Assembly (NCBI RefSeq): GCF_026343955.1
Contig: NZ_JAPKNI010000001.1
Span: forward strand, 682,001-746,000
DNA from: Kaistia defluvii
Lineage (GTDB): Bacteria > Pseudomonadota > Alphaproteobacteria > Rhizobiales > Kaistiaceae
DNA: 64,000 nucleotides
Reading direction: 5' to 3'
A program made the position numbers and the translations under genes. Every line of letters begins with the position of its first letter. The stretch's first letter is position 1. This document shows positions 1 to 8,386 of the stretch, one piece after another. Below the pieces are notes generated by a model. That model was given only the letters and a program-made list of their open reading frames with translations, ran no database searches and was not told the origin of the DNA.

Positions 1-613
1 GGCCACGCGGCTTCTGGTCGACGAGAGGATCGCCGATGATTTCGTCGCCCGCCTGGTGGCCCGGGCCAAGTCGCTCAAGCTCGGCGACATCCATGCCGAC
101 GATTCCGATATCGGCGCGATGATCAGCGACAAGCACTTCGAAAAGGTCTGCTCCTATCTGGGCAAGGGCAAGGCCGAGGGCGCGAGCGTCGCCCTGGGTG
201 GCGAAGCGGCGACGCTGGATCACGGCCTGTTCGTCCAGCCGACGATCTTCGACCATGTCACGCCCGACATGACGATCTTCCGCGAGGAGATCTTCGGGCC
301 GGTGCTGTCGGTCATCCGCTTCAAGGATCCGGACGAGGCCGTGCGCCTGGCCAATGACACCATCTACGGCCTGGCGAGCTCGATCTGGACCAAGAATTTC
401 GACACCGCGCACCAGATCACGCCGAAGCTGCGCAGCGGCTCGGTCTGGATCAACACGACCATCGACGGTTCGCCGCAGATGCCGTTCGGCGGCTACAAGG
501 CGTCCGGCTTCGGCCGCGAGATGGGCCAGGCCGGCCTCGACGAGTTCACCAACATCAAGACGGTATTCGCCCATCTCGGCAAGCGCGAGCCCTATTACGC
601 AGCCAAGCGCTGA
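1..613 (+). CDS. Aldehyde dehydrogenase (NAD(P)+), C-terminal part
   Basis: This is the 3' end of an aldehyde dehydrogenase gene whose start lies outside the window; the reading frame is open from base 2. The first visible residues (ATRLLVDERI) are the segment that in this family directly follows the catalytic cysteine, so the active-site Cys itself is off the left edge. Visible family motifs are EEIFGPVLSV (the conserved Glu and Phe that contact the nicotinamide ribose), NDTIYGLASSIWT and the C-terminal PFGGYKASGFGRE. It resembles betaine-aldehyde or gamma-aminobutyraldehyde dehydrogenases, but the substrate cannot be read from this part. It converges on the flavoprotein gene downstream. Family is certain; substrate is unknown. 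Confidence 0.93.
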   Translation, partial: ATRLLVDERIADDFVARLVARAKSLKLGDIHADDSDIGAMISDKHFEKVCSYLGKGKAEGASVALGGEAATLDHGLFVQPTIFDHVTPDMTIFREEIFGPVLSVIRFKDPDEAVRLANDTIYGLASSIWTKNFDTAHQITPKLRSGSVWINTTIDGSPQMPFGGYKASGFGREMGQAGLDEFTNIKTVFAHLGKREPYYAAKR

Positions 614-733
614 CGGCGGAGGGCAAGGCCCTCTTTCCCGGTGAAGTCCGGCTCAGAAGGAACGGGCGCCGCGATCTCTCGCGGCGCCCGTTCCATTTGC
701 CCTTCCAAGGGCAAACGGCCGGAGGAACAGGGT

Positions 734-2464
734 TCAGAGATCGCCGAGCCGGGCGCGGAAGAAGCCGCCCGCGGCATGGCGGTCGAGCAGGATGTTGTGT
801 TCGAAGGCCGGATCCCGCTCAGGGAAATCCTCGCGATAATGGCTGCCACGGCTCTCGGGACGGGCGAGAGCCGCCAGCGCCATCAGTTCACCGACCGCGA
901 TCAGGTTCTCGAGTTCCAGCGCCTGCACGGTCTCGGCCGGCGTATCGATCCGCGCCTCACTCTCCAGGCTCCGCCGGATATCAGCGCATTCGGCACGGAA
1001 GGCCTGGAGGCCTGCCTCATCACGCAGGATCAGAAGATGGCGGTTGGCCGCGTCCTGCAGCCTGGCGCGAAGCTCGGGCAATTCGCGCGTCGCGGCGCCG
1101 TTGGCGCCCTTGAGCAGGGCGGCGTGCCCATCGAGCGGATCGGCCAGCGGGCGGTGATCGATCTCGCGCGCCCGCGCCGCCGCCGCCCTTCCGGCCCGAC
1201 CGCCGAACACCTGGCAGGTCACCGACATGTTGCCGCCGAGCCGGTCGGCGCCATGCGGTCCGGCCGCCACTTCGCCGGCCGCGAACAGGCCCTTGATGTT
1301 GGACTGGGCGTCCGCGTCAATCCGCAGACCGCCATTGATGGCATGCGCCGAGCAGGTGATCTCGACCGAGTCCTTGCGCAGATCGGTGCCGCGTTCCTTG
1401 TACCAGTCATAGGTCAGCGGCCACATCTTGGCGACGCTGCGGCTTTGATCCCCCAGGATGGCGTCGAGATCGTCATGGATGAAATCGAGCCGCAATCCGC
1501 CCTTGTCGGTGCCGCGTCCTTCATTGATCGCCTTCTGGATCGAGATCTCGATGAAGCGGGAGATGTCGCTGGAGCTGAACGGGAAATGCCGCTGCTTCTC
1601 ATGGATCACCGCGTCGAGGGTTAGTCCATCCGGCAAGTAGTCGGTGATGAACGGCCTGCCGTCGCGATCGGTCAGGTTGGGGCGCGCATCCCAGAGATAG
1701 TTGCCGAACAGGTTGACGAAGGGATCGATGATCGAGACGCCCGCCTGCATGAACTCCATATTGACCAGATGCGCGCCGGCGCGATGCGCCATGGCATAGC
1801 CGTCGCCCGTGATGTCGGACGGGTAGAGGTTGGTGCGGAAGAGCTGGCTGGCGCCGCCGGTTGTCAGGATCGTCGCCTTGGCGCGGATGACGACCAGCTT
1901 CCCCTCGGCATCCACCGCGACCGCGCCCAGGCACTCGCCGTCGCGCACGATCAGGTCCTTGATCATCAGCCGGTCGAGCGCCGAGAGACCGCGTCGCGTC
2001 GCCTCGCCGCCCAGCGCCTTCACGATCGGCTTGAAGTGATCCTTGATCACATGCGAGCGCGGCTTCGACGAAAAGCAGGCCTTGAAGGTCAGATAGGGCT
2101 CGCCCGCCCCGGGACCGACACGCTCGAAGGGAACGCCGTAGCCCTCCAGATAGCGCAGCGCCGCCTCGGCCTCCTCGGCGAGGATCGCCGACAGGCGCGG
2201 ATCCGACATGCCCTGCCCGGCGGTCAGGATATCGTTCAGGAACACCTCGGGACTGTCGTTCGCATCGCCGGCCCCGTCCGGCACGTTGAAGGCGCCGACC
2301 TCGGCCACGGAGTGGAAGGTCGCGCCGCTGCGCCGGAATTCGCCCTTGATGGCGACAGTGACCTCGGCCCCGCCCTCCTGTGCCTCGAGCGCGGCCCGCA
2401 ACGCCGCCCCACCGCTTCCAACCACGAGGACGTCGGTCCTGATTTCCCTGAGCTCCCTTGGCAT
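734..2464 (-). CDS. FAD-dependent oxidoreductase, fumarate reductase/succinate dehydrogenase flavoprotein type
   Basis: A 576-residue flavoprotein. An N-terminal Rossmann dinucleotide-binding motif (VLVVGSGGAALRAALEA, about residues 12-28) is followed by FRRSGAT, the stretch that binds FAD in the succinate dehydrogenase/fumarate reductase/L-aspartate oxidase family. Further family signatures are TGGASQLF (about 201-208), the HAINGGLRID segment and the second FAD contact AAGEVAAGPHGADRLGGNM. The C-terminal helical domain is of the succinate dehydrogenase type. Family members oxidise or reduce C-C bonds next to carboxylates; no iron-sulfur or membrane-anchor partner gene is next door, so it is probably a soluble stand-alone enzyme. 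The ATG at 2464 has a good ribosome site (AAAGGA). An 18-bp palindrome lies 72 bp upstream. The substrate cannot be assigned. Confidence 0.88.
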   Translation of the reverse strand: MPRELREIRTDVLVVGSGGAALRAALEAQEGGAEVTVAIKGEFRRSGATFHSVAEVGAFNVPDGAGDANDSPEVFLNDILTAGQGMSDPRLSAILAEEAEAALRYLEGYGVPFERVGPGAGEPYLTFKACFSSKPRSHVIKDHFKPIVKALGGEATRRGLSALDRLMIKDLIVRDGECLGAVAVDAEGKLVVIRAKATILTTGGASQLFRTNLYPSDITGDGYAMAHRAGAHLVNMEFMQAGVSIIDPFVNLFGNYLWDARPNLTDRDGRPFITDYLPDGLTLDAVIHEKQRHFPFSSSDISRFIEISIQKAINEGRGTDKGGLRLDFIHDDLDAILGDQSRSVAKMWPLTYDWYKERGTDLRKDSVEITCSAHAINGGLRIDADAQSNIKGLFAAGEVAAGPHGADRLGGNMSVTCQVFGGRAGRAAAARAREIDHRPLADPLDGHAALLKGANGAATRELPELRARLQDAANRHLLILRDEAGLQAFRAECADIRRSLESEARIDTPAETVQALELENLIAVGELMALAALARPESRGSHYREDFPERDPAFEHNILLDRHAAGGFFRARLGDL

Positions 2465-2535
2465 CCCGTTCCTTTCGCGCCGGCGCGATGCCAGGCGTCC
2501 GTCCTTATGGCCGACGAAGTCAAACCGCCTCCAGC

Positions 2536-2553
2536 AATGAAAGCGCTTTCATT
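2536..2553. promoter_or_regulatory. 18-bp perfect palindrome, LacI-type operator candidate
   Basis: AATGAAAGCGCTTTCATT is a perfect 18-bp inverted repeat with a central CG, the symmetry of LacI/GalR-family operators. It lies 72 bp upstream of the flavoprotein start codon and 238 bp upstream of the bestrophin-like gene. It sits in a 326-bp intergenic stretch in which I see no gene. No regulator gene is adjacent, so the cognate protein would be encoded elsewhere. Confidence 0.6.
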
Positions 2554-2790
2554 TCCACCGGTATCCGACTTTCAGGCCTTTGGCAATGCGGGGGACGGGT
2601 GGGCGGATCGCGTCGGCGAGCGCTCGCACGATGCGTGCGAAAGCCCGTCGCGGGCGGATCGGAAGCGGGTCGTCTGCCGGAGTCACCGCGGGTCCTGTAG
2701 CCTCCCGCGACAACGTCGATTGCGCGTTCGAGGCGGGCGAGCTAAGCCTTTCAAGACGAGAGCCTCGCAACAGCATGGACGTGTCCTGCT

Positions 2791-3609
2791 ATGATGGCAT
2801 TTCTGGTCTCGATTGCAGAAGTCAGCCCGTTATTGTTTGGCGCTCTACTTCTGTTCGCTCAGTTGATTGTGTACGAGGTCGGCATTCGCCTCGGCCTCGA
2901 TAGCCACAGGCGCGGCTGGCAATCCGAGGCAGCCGGCATCGTCGTCGGCGGCATGATGGCGCTGCTGGCCTTCGTGCTGGCTCTCACCCTGACCTTCGCC
3001 CACACGCGCTATACCGAGCGGCGGCAGGGAACCATGACCGAGGCAAATGCGATTGGCACGGCCTGGCTGAGGGCCAACGCCGTCGGCGGCCCGCAGGGCA
3101 CCGAAATCGCCCGCCGGATCGAGGAATACAACGACCTCCGCAAGGCATTCATCCAGGCCAAGGGCGAGACAGGCGACGTCGCGGCGATCAACGATCGCTC
3201 CACCGCGATGCAATCCGAGATCTGGGGCCAGCTGACCCAACTGGTCCGCGAGCAGCCCAACCCGATTTCCGCCTCGCTGATGTCGGCACTCAACGAGATG
3301 TTCGACGCCTCGACCAGCGAGCGATTTGCCTTCCAGATGCGATTGCCGTCGCAGATATTCTGGCTGCTGATTGCCATGGCGATGCTGAGCATGGGCTGCC
3401 TCGGCTTCCAGATGGGCCTCAAGGAGCGACCGGCCCGCGTTCTGGTGGCGCTGCTCTCCATGATGTGGACGATCGTCATCGTCGACATTCTGGATTTGAG
3501 CGCGCCGAGGATCGGCAACTTCCGGACCAGCGCTGCGCTCTATGACTGGAATGCCAGCAGCTTCAAAAGCGGGCCCGCCGGGCCGCCGGCCACCACTGGC
3601 AAGCCGTAG
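2791..3609 (+). CDS. Bestrophin-like (DUF4239) membrane protein
   Basis: A 272-residue integral membrane protein. Two hydrophobic helices lie near the N-terminus (about residues 5-27 and 48-70, the latter GGMMALLAFVLALTLTFA). A polar region of about 115 residues follows, with TEANAIGTAWLRA and a charged helical stretch, then two more helices (about 190-208 and 215-235). The arrangement and the ANAIGTAWLRA segment are those of the bestrophin-like domain family (DUF4239), which is widespread in proteobacteria and whose function is unproven; a role as an anion channel is only suggested by the name. ATG codons at 2791 and 2794 are both possible and neither has a strong ribosome site. It stands alone, convergent with the YCII gene. 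Confidence 0.72.
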   Translation: MMAFLVSIAEVSPLLFGALLLFAQLIVYEVGIRLGLDSHRRGWQSEAAGIVVGGMMALLAFVLALTLTFAHTRYTERRQGTMTEANAIGTAWLRANAVGGPQGTEIARRIEEYNDLRKAFIQAKGETGDVAAINDRSTAMQSEIWGQLTQLVREQPNPISASLMSALNEMFDASTSERFAFQMRLPSQIFWLLIAMAMLSMGCLGFQMGLKERPARVLVALLSMMWTIVIVDILDLSAPRIGNFRTSAALYDWNASSFKSGPAGPPATTGKP

Positions 3610-3636
3610 CGGCTGCAGGAGATCGTTGCGGCTGCG

Positions 3637-3975
3637 TCAGTGAAACGCCCGCACCTCGACCGGCGCGCGACAGGCGATGGCGGCCTTCCGGCCCCATTCC
3701 AGCGCTTCCTCGGCGGTGCCAACGTCCAGGATCCAGAAGCCGCCGACATGCTCCTTCGCCTCGATATAGGGCCCGTCGGTGACATGGACCTCGCCATTGG
3801 GCTGAGGCCGCAGCGAGCGCGCGCTGGCGGCCGGCTGCAGCCCGCCGGCGAACAGCCGGACTCCGGCCGCCTTCATCTCGACGTTGAGCGCCTGAATATC
3901 CCGGATCGTCGCTTCCGATTCCATCAAAGGGTCGAAATCGTCGGGGTGGTGAATGGCGACCAGATATTGGGTCAT
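3637..3975 (-). CDS. YCII-related (DGPF-domain) protein
   Basis: A 112-residue cytosolic protein with the YCII-related fold: MTQYLVAIHHPDDF at the N-terminus, then a central VHVTDGPYIEAKEHVGGFWILDV, which carries the conserved DGPF-like motif (here DGPY) and the following EAKE/GG residues. Small proteins of this family are ferredoxin-like dimers and often partner extracytoplasmic-function sigma factors, but no sigma factor is adjacent here. The biochemical role is unknown. The ATG at 3975 is preceded by CAGGA at suitable spacing. No operon partner is evident. Confidence 0.85.
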   Translation of the reverse strand: MTQYLVAIHHPDDFDPLMESEATIRDIQALNVEMKAAGVRLFAGGLQPAASARSLRPQPNGEVHVTDGPYIEAKEHVGGFWILDVGTAEEALEWGRKAAIACRAPVEVRAFH

Positions 3976-4108
3976 CGGCGGTTCCTGTCACGGTTCTCGG
4001 CCAGGCGCCTTGCCTCGCCCTCGCCAGAACGACGGACCAGTCACCCCGGATTCGACACGTCACCAGAAAAGACCGCGCCTGACGGCGCGGCCTCCCGATG
4101 TCCGGCGG

Positions 4109-4717
4109 CTACTTGCCGGGCAGATATTTGCCGATATTGATCAGCTGGACGCGCCGATTGATCGGGTTCTTCGGATTCTTGACGTCCTCCAACGCCTCTT
4201 CGCCAAGACCGACCGCCTCCACGCGGGAAGGGTCGACGCTGAAGGTCGTCGTCAGGGCTTCCACCACGGCGTCGGCCCGAGCCTGGCTCAATGCCAGATT
4301 GTCCTTGCGGTTGCCGGTCGTGTCGGTGTTGCCCGTGACGACGAACTTGTATCCGCCCAGAATGGGGTGATGCAGAGCATCGGCCATCGAGCCGATCGTC
4401 GAATAGGACTCCGGCCGGATGATCGCCGAGTTCAGCGCGAACTGGATCTGCACGTCGATCTGCGCGAGGTTATCCAGCAGTTCCAACGGCTTCCAGGTGA
4501 TCGGCATTCCCGGATTGTCGATCATGTGCTGCTGCACGGCCTGGCGGATGAGCGCGGCCGTGAGACCGGGAGGGGCGGCCCGCGCCGCGCTGCCCATGGT
4601 CTGGACAATCTGGTCCCCACTCAGCGCCGTCTGCGCGTTGGCGGAACTGAGCCCGCCGGCAAGCATGCCGGCGACGGCGAGCGAAAGAAGCGAAGTATTC
4701 CGGATCGATCTCGACAT
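4109..4717 (-). CDS. OmpA-family outer-membrane/peptidoglycan-associated protein
   Basis: A secreted protein of about 202 residues. A signal peptide (SLLSLAVAGMLAGGLSSANAQ) is followed by about 70 residues of linker and a C-terminal OmpA-like peptidoglycan-binding domain: IQFALNSAIIRPES, then VVTGNTDTTGN, the LSQARADAVVEAL helix and INRRVQLINIG. The last segment supplies the conserved Asn/Arg that hold diaminopimelate. It therefore probably anchors something to the cell wall from the periplasm. An upstream TTG at 4726 would overlap the stop of the preceding gene, but the ATG at 4717 gives a cleaner signal peptide and is preferred. It follows the Cys-repeat gene by a few bases, so the two are probably co-transcribed. 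Confidence 0.85.
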   Translation of the reverse strand: MSRSIRNTSLLSLAVAGMLAGGLSSANAQTALSGDQIVQTMGSAARAAPPGLTAALIRQAVQQHMIDNPGMPITWKPLELLDNLAQIDVQIQFALNSAIIRPESYSTIGSMADALHHPILGGYKFVVTGNTDTTGNRKDNLALSQARADAVVEALTTTFSVDPSRVEAVGLGEEALEDVKNPKNPINRRVQLINIGKYLPGK

Positions 4718-4722
4718 GACGC

Positions 4723-5157
4723 TCAATTCCAGCCAGCGTTGGTGATGGCGGTGGTGCAGCGCTTGCTGACAACCTTCTTGGCGGCGTTCAGGCAGTTGAG
4801 ATAATGCGCGTTGCCGGGGGCCGTGCCCTGGCAGAACTGCGTCGCGTCACCCCGGCACGCCTTGGTCACCGCCGCCTGCGCCGCAAGGCGGGCGCTGAGC
4901 GACGCGACCACGGTCTTGTAGTCGGCGATGCATTGCGGATTGATCTGCGCGGCCCGCTCCTGCAGGCAGTCCTTGAGCGCCCCGCCGCCGAGATTGACCT
5001 TCGGACAATACTTCTCGATGTCCTTGCCGCAGCTCTTGGCGAGCAAGGCGCCCGCCTCCGAGTAGCTGATCGTCTGCGCCGAGACGGATCCCGCCAGGCC
5101 CATCAGGAGCCCCGCCGCCAGTCCCGCGCCGAGCAGCCTTCGACATGAAAAACGCAT
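4723..5157 (-). CDS. Secreted cysteine-rich repeat protein
   Basis: A 144-residue protein with a clear signal peptide (cleavage after SVSAQ, about residue 28). The mature part has two copies of the same cysteine spacing, C-x7-C-x12-C-x11-C: first SCGKDIEKYC through PQC, then ACRGDATQFC through KRC. This spacing is that of the cysteine-rich repeats known from Golgi glycoprotein GLG1 and from many rhizobial periplasmic proteins. Eight cysteines suggest two disulfide-bonded modules. It sits immediately upstream of, and probably in one transcript with, the OmpA-like gene, so a shared envelope role is likely. The molecular function is unknown. Confidence 0.82.
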   Translation of the reverse strand: MRFSCRRLLGAGLAAGLLMGLAGSVSAQTISYSEAGALLAKSCGKDIEKYCPKVNLGGGALKDCLQERAAQINPQCIADYKTVVASLSARLAAQAAVTKACRGDATQFCQGTAPGNAHYLNCLNAAKKVVSKRCTTAITNAGWN

Positions 5158-5542
5158 TGCTTCATTCCCCCGCTAACCGTCGCTACGGTCGCCGGGCGAA
5201 GCCCGACGCGACCACCGACATTTCCAATTCGCCCGTCTGGATCTTCGACGAAAGCCCCACCTGCAGGCGCCGCGTGGATATGGCCCGCCCGCCCCTGGCA
5301 CCCAGCAGGCGCGTTGGCGAACCGAAGACCCTGCCCGCCGCCGGAAAGCGTCGCGCCCATCCAGGGCCGGACCAACGCGCAATTCCCCAACGACATGCAC
5401 GCCATTTACGCACAGATTCGCCCGGGGCCGAGATAAATTTCGATGACAGCGCCAAAACGGGCGCGAGCGCCGGCGGCGCGAAGCCGCCGTGCCATGCGTG
5501 CCGCCGGACGGGCTTGGAAAGCTGCGGTGCTGGAAAGCTGCG
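5158..5542. other. Intergenic region, no gene seen; small hairpin
   Basis: I see no convincing gene in these 385 bases. A 7-bp hairpin (CGGCGGC/GCCGCCG, 5471-5489) lies about 55 bases beyond the ABC ATPase stop codon and could help end that operon, but it lacks a T-run. The 12-base unit TGGAAAGCTGCG occurs twice close together around 5514-5540. Confidence 0.4.
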
Positions 5543-6346
5543 CTACAGCACGCGCGAGAGGAATTCGCGCGTTCGGGCGGATTGCGGGTTGGCAATCACC
5601 TCGCGCGGTTCGCCGCGCTCGACGATGACGCCCTCATCCATGAAGATCAGGTCGTCGCCGACTTCGCGGGCGAAACCGATCTCATGCGTCACCACAACCA
5701 TGGTCATGCCGCTCTCGGCCAGATCTCGCATCACCTGCAGCACCTCGCCGACCAGTTCCGGGTCGAGAGCCGAGGTCGGCTCGTCGAACAGCAGCACCTT
5801 GGGGTTCATGGCGAGCGCGCGCGCGATCGCGACGCGCTGCTGCTGGCCGCCCGACAACTCGCGCGGATAGCGTCCGGCCTTGTCGGAAAGCCCGACCCGC
5901 GCGAGCAGAACCTCGGCGCTGGCCTTCGCCTCGGCGACGGACATGCCGCGCACCCGGGTCGGCGCCTCGATCAGGTTCTCCATCACCGTCATGTGCGAGA
6001 ACAGGTTGAACGACTGGAACACCATGCCGATATCGGCGCGGCGCTTGCAAAGCAGGCTGTCCTTCACCTCATAGAGCTTGCCGTCGCGCAGATCGTAGCC
6101 GACGAACTCGCCATCGACGAGCAGGACGCCGCCGGTCAACTGCTCGAGGTGGTTGATGCAGCGCAGGAAGGTACTCTTGCCCGAGCCGGACGGCCCGATG
6201 ATGCAGGCGACCGAGCCCTTCGGCACGATCAGGTCGATGCCCTTCAGGACATCGAGCGAGCCATAGGACTTGCGGACGGAGCGCGCGAAGACCATTGCAT
6301 CGGCTGGCACGCCGAAGCGCGCGCGGCTTTCCGCCTGAGACGTCAT
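5543..6346 (-). CDS. Amino-acid-type ABC transporter ATP-binding protein
   Basis: A 267-residue ATPase of the polar amino acid (GlnQ/HisP) class. Walker A is GPSGSGKST, the Q-loop is [17 protein letters not shown], the signature is [15 protein letters not shown], Walker B is [14 protein letters not shown], and the H-loop is VVTHE. All catalytic residues are present. The ATG overlaps the stop of the permease gene upstream as ATGA (6343-6346), so the two are translationally coupled. It is the last gene of the substrate-binding protein, permease, ATPase unit. The cargo is likely an amino acid or related small nitrogen compound, judged from family only. Confidence 0.93.
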   Translation of the reverse strand: MTSQAESRARFGVPADAMVFARSVRKSYGSLDVLKGIDLIVPKGSVACIIGPSGSGKSTFLRCINHLEQLTGGVLLVDGEFVGYDLRDGKLYEVKDSLLCKRRADIGMVFQSFNLFSHMTVMENLIEAPTRVRGMSVAEAKASAEVLLARVGLSDKAGRYPRELSGGQQQRVAIARALAMNPKVLLFDEPTSALDPELVGEVLQVMRDLAESGMTMVVVTHEIGFAREVGDDLIFMDEGVIVERGEPREVIANPQSARTREFLSRVL

Positions 6347-7287
6347 GACTGGACACTCCCCTTGCGAGACCCAAGCAGCGATTGCAGCAGCCGGATCAGC
6401 GGGTTCTCCTGGCGGCGGTCGCTGCGGCCGTAATAGCGCTCGAGGAAGTGCTGCCCGATCGACATCACCGTGACCACGAACAGGTACCAGAACGCCACGA
6501 CGATCAGCAGCGGGATGGTTTCAAAGGTGCGGGCATAGATGCTCTGCGCGGTATAGAACAGATCGTCCACGGCGATGAAGGTGACGAGCGACGTCATCTT
6601 CAGCAGGCTGATCGCCTCGTTGCCGGTCGGCGGCACGATGAAGCGCATCGCCTGCGGCAGGATGATCCGGCGCAGGATCTGCCGGTAGGACATGCCGAGG
6701 CCGCTCGCCGCCTCGAACTGGCCGTGCGGCACGGACTTGATGCCGGCGCGGATGATCTCCGCCAGATAGCCGGCCTCGCAGAGCGACAGGGCGACGACGG
6801 CCGAGACGAACGGCGTCATGAAATCGTTGGTGTTGACCGAGAAGATCGTGCCGACACCGGGGATCGACAGCGACGCCGTGCGGAACAGCAGCGACAGGTT
6901 GAACCAGAAGATCAGCTGGATCAGCGCCGGAACGCCGCGGAAGAACCAGACATAGGCGCTGGCGAAGGTCTGCAGCACCGCGCTCGGCGACACGCGCATG
7001 ATGGCGATGATCGTGCCGATCACGATCGCCGCCGCCATGATCACGACCGTCAGCAGCAGCGTCTTGCCGAGGCCGCGCATGATCGACGGGTGGAACAGAT
7101 AGTTGGCAGCCGTTCCCCAATCGAAGGCGGGATTGGTCGCGAATGCCTTGCCGATGAAGAAGGCGAACAGCATCGCGATCGCGATGCCGATCCAGATGCC
7201 ATAGCGCCGGCGCGGCACCACGACCAGCTCTTCAACGGGTAAATCCAATGGAAGCCCGGTAGTGTTTTTCGGCTCAACCAGGCTCAT
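6343..7287 (-). CDS. Amino-acid-type ABC transporter permease (HisM/GlnP family)
   Basis: A 314-residue inner-membrane permease with several hydrophobic helices and an N-terminal extension relative to minimal HisMQ proteins: one extra helix (about residues 28-48) before the usual domain. The cytoplasmic EAA loop is seen as [26 protein letters not shown] (about residues 205-230 overall), with the conserved Glu-Ala-Ala and Gly. I chose ATG 7287 because GAGGA lies 9 bases upstream; the GTG at 7293 is the alternative. It is coupled to the ATPase by a 4-base overlap and lies 76 bases after the binding-protein gene. Confidence 0.9.
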   Translation of the reverse strand: MSLVEPKNTTGLPLDLPVEELVVVPRRRYGIWIGIAIAMLFAFFIGKAFATNPAFDWGTAANYLFHPSIMRGLGKTLLLTVVIMAAAIVIGTIIAIMRVSPSAVLQTFASAYVWFFRGVPALIQLIFWFNLSLLFRTASLSIPGVGTIFSVNTNDFMTPFVSAVVALSLCEAGYLAEIIRAGIKSVPHGQFEAASGLGMSYRQILRRIILPQAMRFIVPPTGNEAISLLKMTSLVTFIAVDDLFYTAQSIYARTFETIPLLIVVAFWYLFVVTVMSIGQHFLERYYGRSDRRQENPLIRLLQSLLGSRKGSVQS

Positions 7288-7363
7288 CCGCACGGTTCCT
7301 CGAAGCTATTTGGGGGGTCGATGGGAGCGGCGCCGGACGCCGTGACGCCCGGCGCCGACAGAC

Positions 7364-8230
7364 TCAGTCCTTGCGGACCTTGTCCATGCTGTCGACCAGA
7401 TAGGGTTCCTGGATGGCGTATTTGCCCATGCCGTACTTGTCGAGGATCTTCTGGTAGGTGCCGTTCTTGAACAGCTCCGAAAGCGCCTCGATCATCATCG
7501 TCTGGGTGGCCGCGTCGCCCTTGGCGACCGCCATGCCGAGCGGTGCGACGTCATAGAGCTCCGGCAGCACGACCAGCTTGCCCTTGCTCGTCACCTCGAA
7601 ATAGCTCGACGCCGTAGCGTCGTCGAGGCGCGCATCGATGCGGCCGGACAGAACGGCCTGGATGATGTCCGTCGAGGCGTTGAAGACCGACTTCTGGATC
7701 GGCGGCAAATTGGCGGCCTTGCATTCGGCGTCCAGCTTGTCGACGAGGAAATCGGAAGCTGTGCCGGCCGAGACGCCGACGCGCTTGCCGCAGAGCGGAT
7801 GGTCGCCGGTGAAGGAGGCGACCAGGTCCGGCGCCGTCGATGCGGCCACGCCAGCCTTCAGGAACATGACGAAATCGACCTGCTTCAGGCGATCCTCATT
7901 GGCCGAGAAGGTCTCCCAGGCGATCTTGAAACGACCGGCGGAAAGGCCGGGGATCATCGAGGGAAACGGCGTCCGCTGGATGTCGAGCTTGGCGCCGACC
8001 AGCTTGGCGACCTCGCCGGCCAGCTCGATGATGATGCCCGTCTGCTGGCCATCGGCATCGAGATATTCGAACGGCGCGAAGTCGAGCGTGTTGGCGATCG
8101 CCAGCGTGCCCGTCTGGGCGACCTCGGGCGACTTGGCGATCTCGGCCGAGGCCGGTGCGGCGGACCAGGCCGCCAGCCCCAGCGCAATTCCCAGCCCTGC
8201 CATCGGCTTCAGATATCGGATCATCGTCAT
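7364..8230 (-). CDS. Amino-acid-type ABC transporter substrate-binding protein
   Basis: A periplasmic solute-binding protein of family 3 (288 residues). It has a signal peptide ending near APASAE, then the family-3 core: LDFAPFEYLDADGQQTGIIIELAGEVAKLVGAKLDIQ, the FMLFLKAG-like strand and a second lobe starting at LCGKRVGVSAGTASD. ATG 8230 is preferred over the longer reading because AGAGGAA lies directly upstream and the product then begins with a normal signal peptide (MTMIRYLKPMAGLG). It is the first gene of the three-gene transporter unit and the third of a same-strand run that starts with the oxygenase at 10813. The ligand is unknown. Confidence 0.9.
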   Translation of the reverse strand: MTMIRYLKPMAGLGIALGLAAWSAAPASAEIAKSPEVAQTGTLAIANTLDFAPFEYLDADGQQTGIIIELAGEVAKLVGAKLDIQRTPFPSMIPGLSAGRFKIAWETFSANEDRLKQVDFVMFLKAGVAASTAPDLVASFTGDHPLCGKRVGVSAGTASDFLVDKLDAECKAANLPPIQKSVFNASTDIIQAVLSGRIDARLDDATASSYFEVTSKGKLVVLPELYDVAPLGMAVAKGDAATQTMMIEALSELFKNGTYQKILDKYGMGKYAIQEPYLVDSMDKVRKD

Positions 8231-8386
8231 TTCCTCTCGATCTCTCCTGGAAGTCCACTGTCTCGTCCCCGCCCAGTCGGTGGGGTTTCCCCGCAATCCA
8301 GCCCGCGCTCTTCGGGGCGGGTTTGGATTTCGAAAATTCGTCAATCCAGATGCCGACCGGCGGCGGTTCGAAGCACGCCGTCGCCC

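Noticed and set aside
641-1624. Long open frame on the plus strand opposite the flavoprotein gene
   Set aside because: It is the mirror of a clearly conserved flavoprotein; its translation has no family features and is the Arg/Gly/Ala-rich type that high-GC antisense frames give.
6382-7242. Plus-strand frame of 286 codons inside the permease gene
   Set aside because: Its product is an improbable string of Arg, Asp and His from reversing a membrane-protein gene; the permease on the other strand has family motifs.
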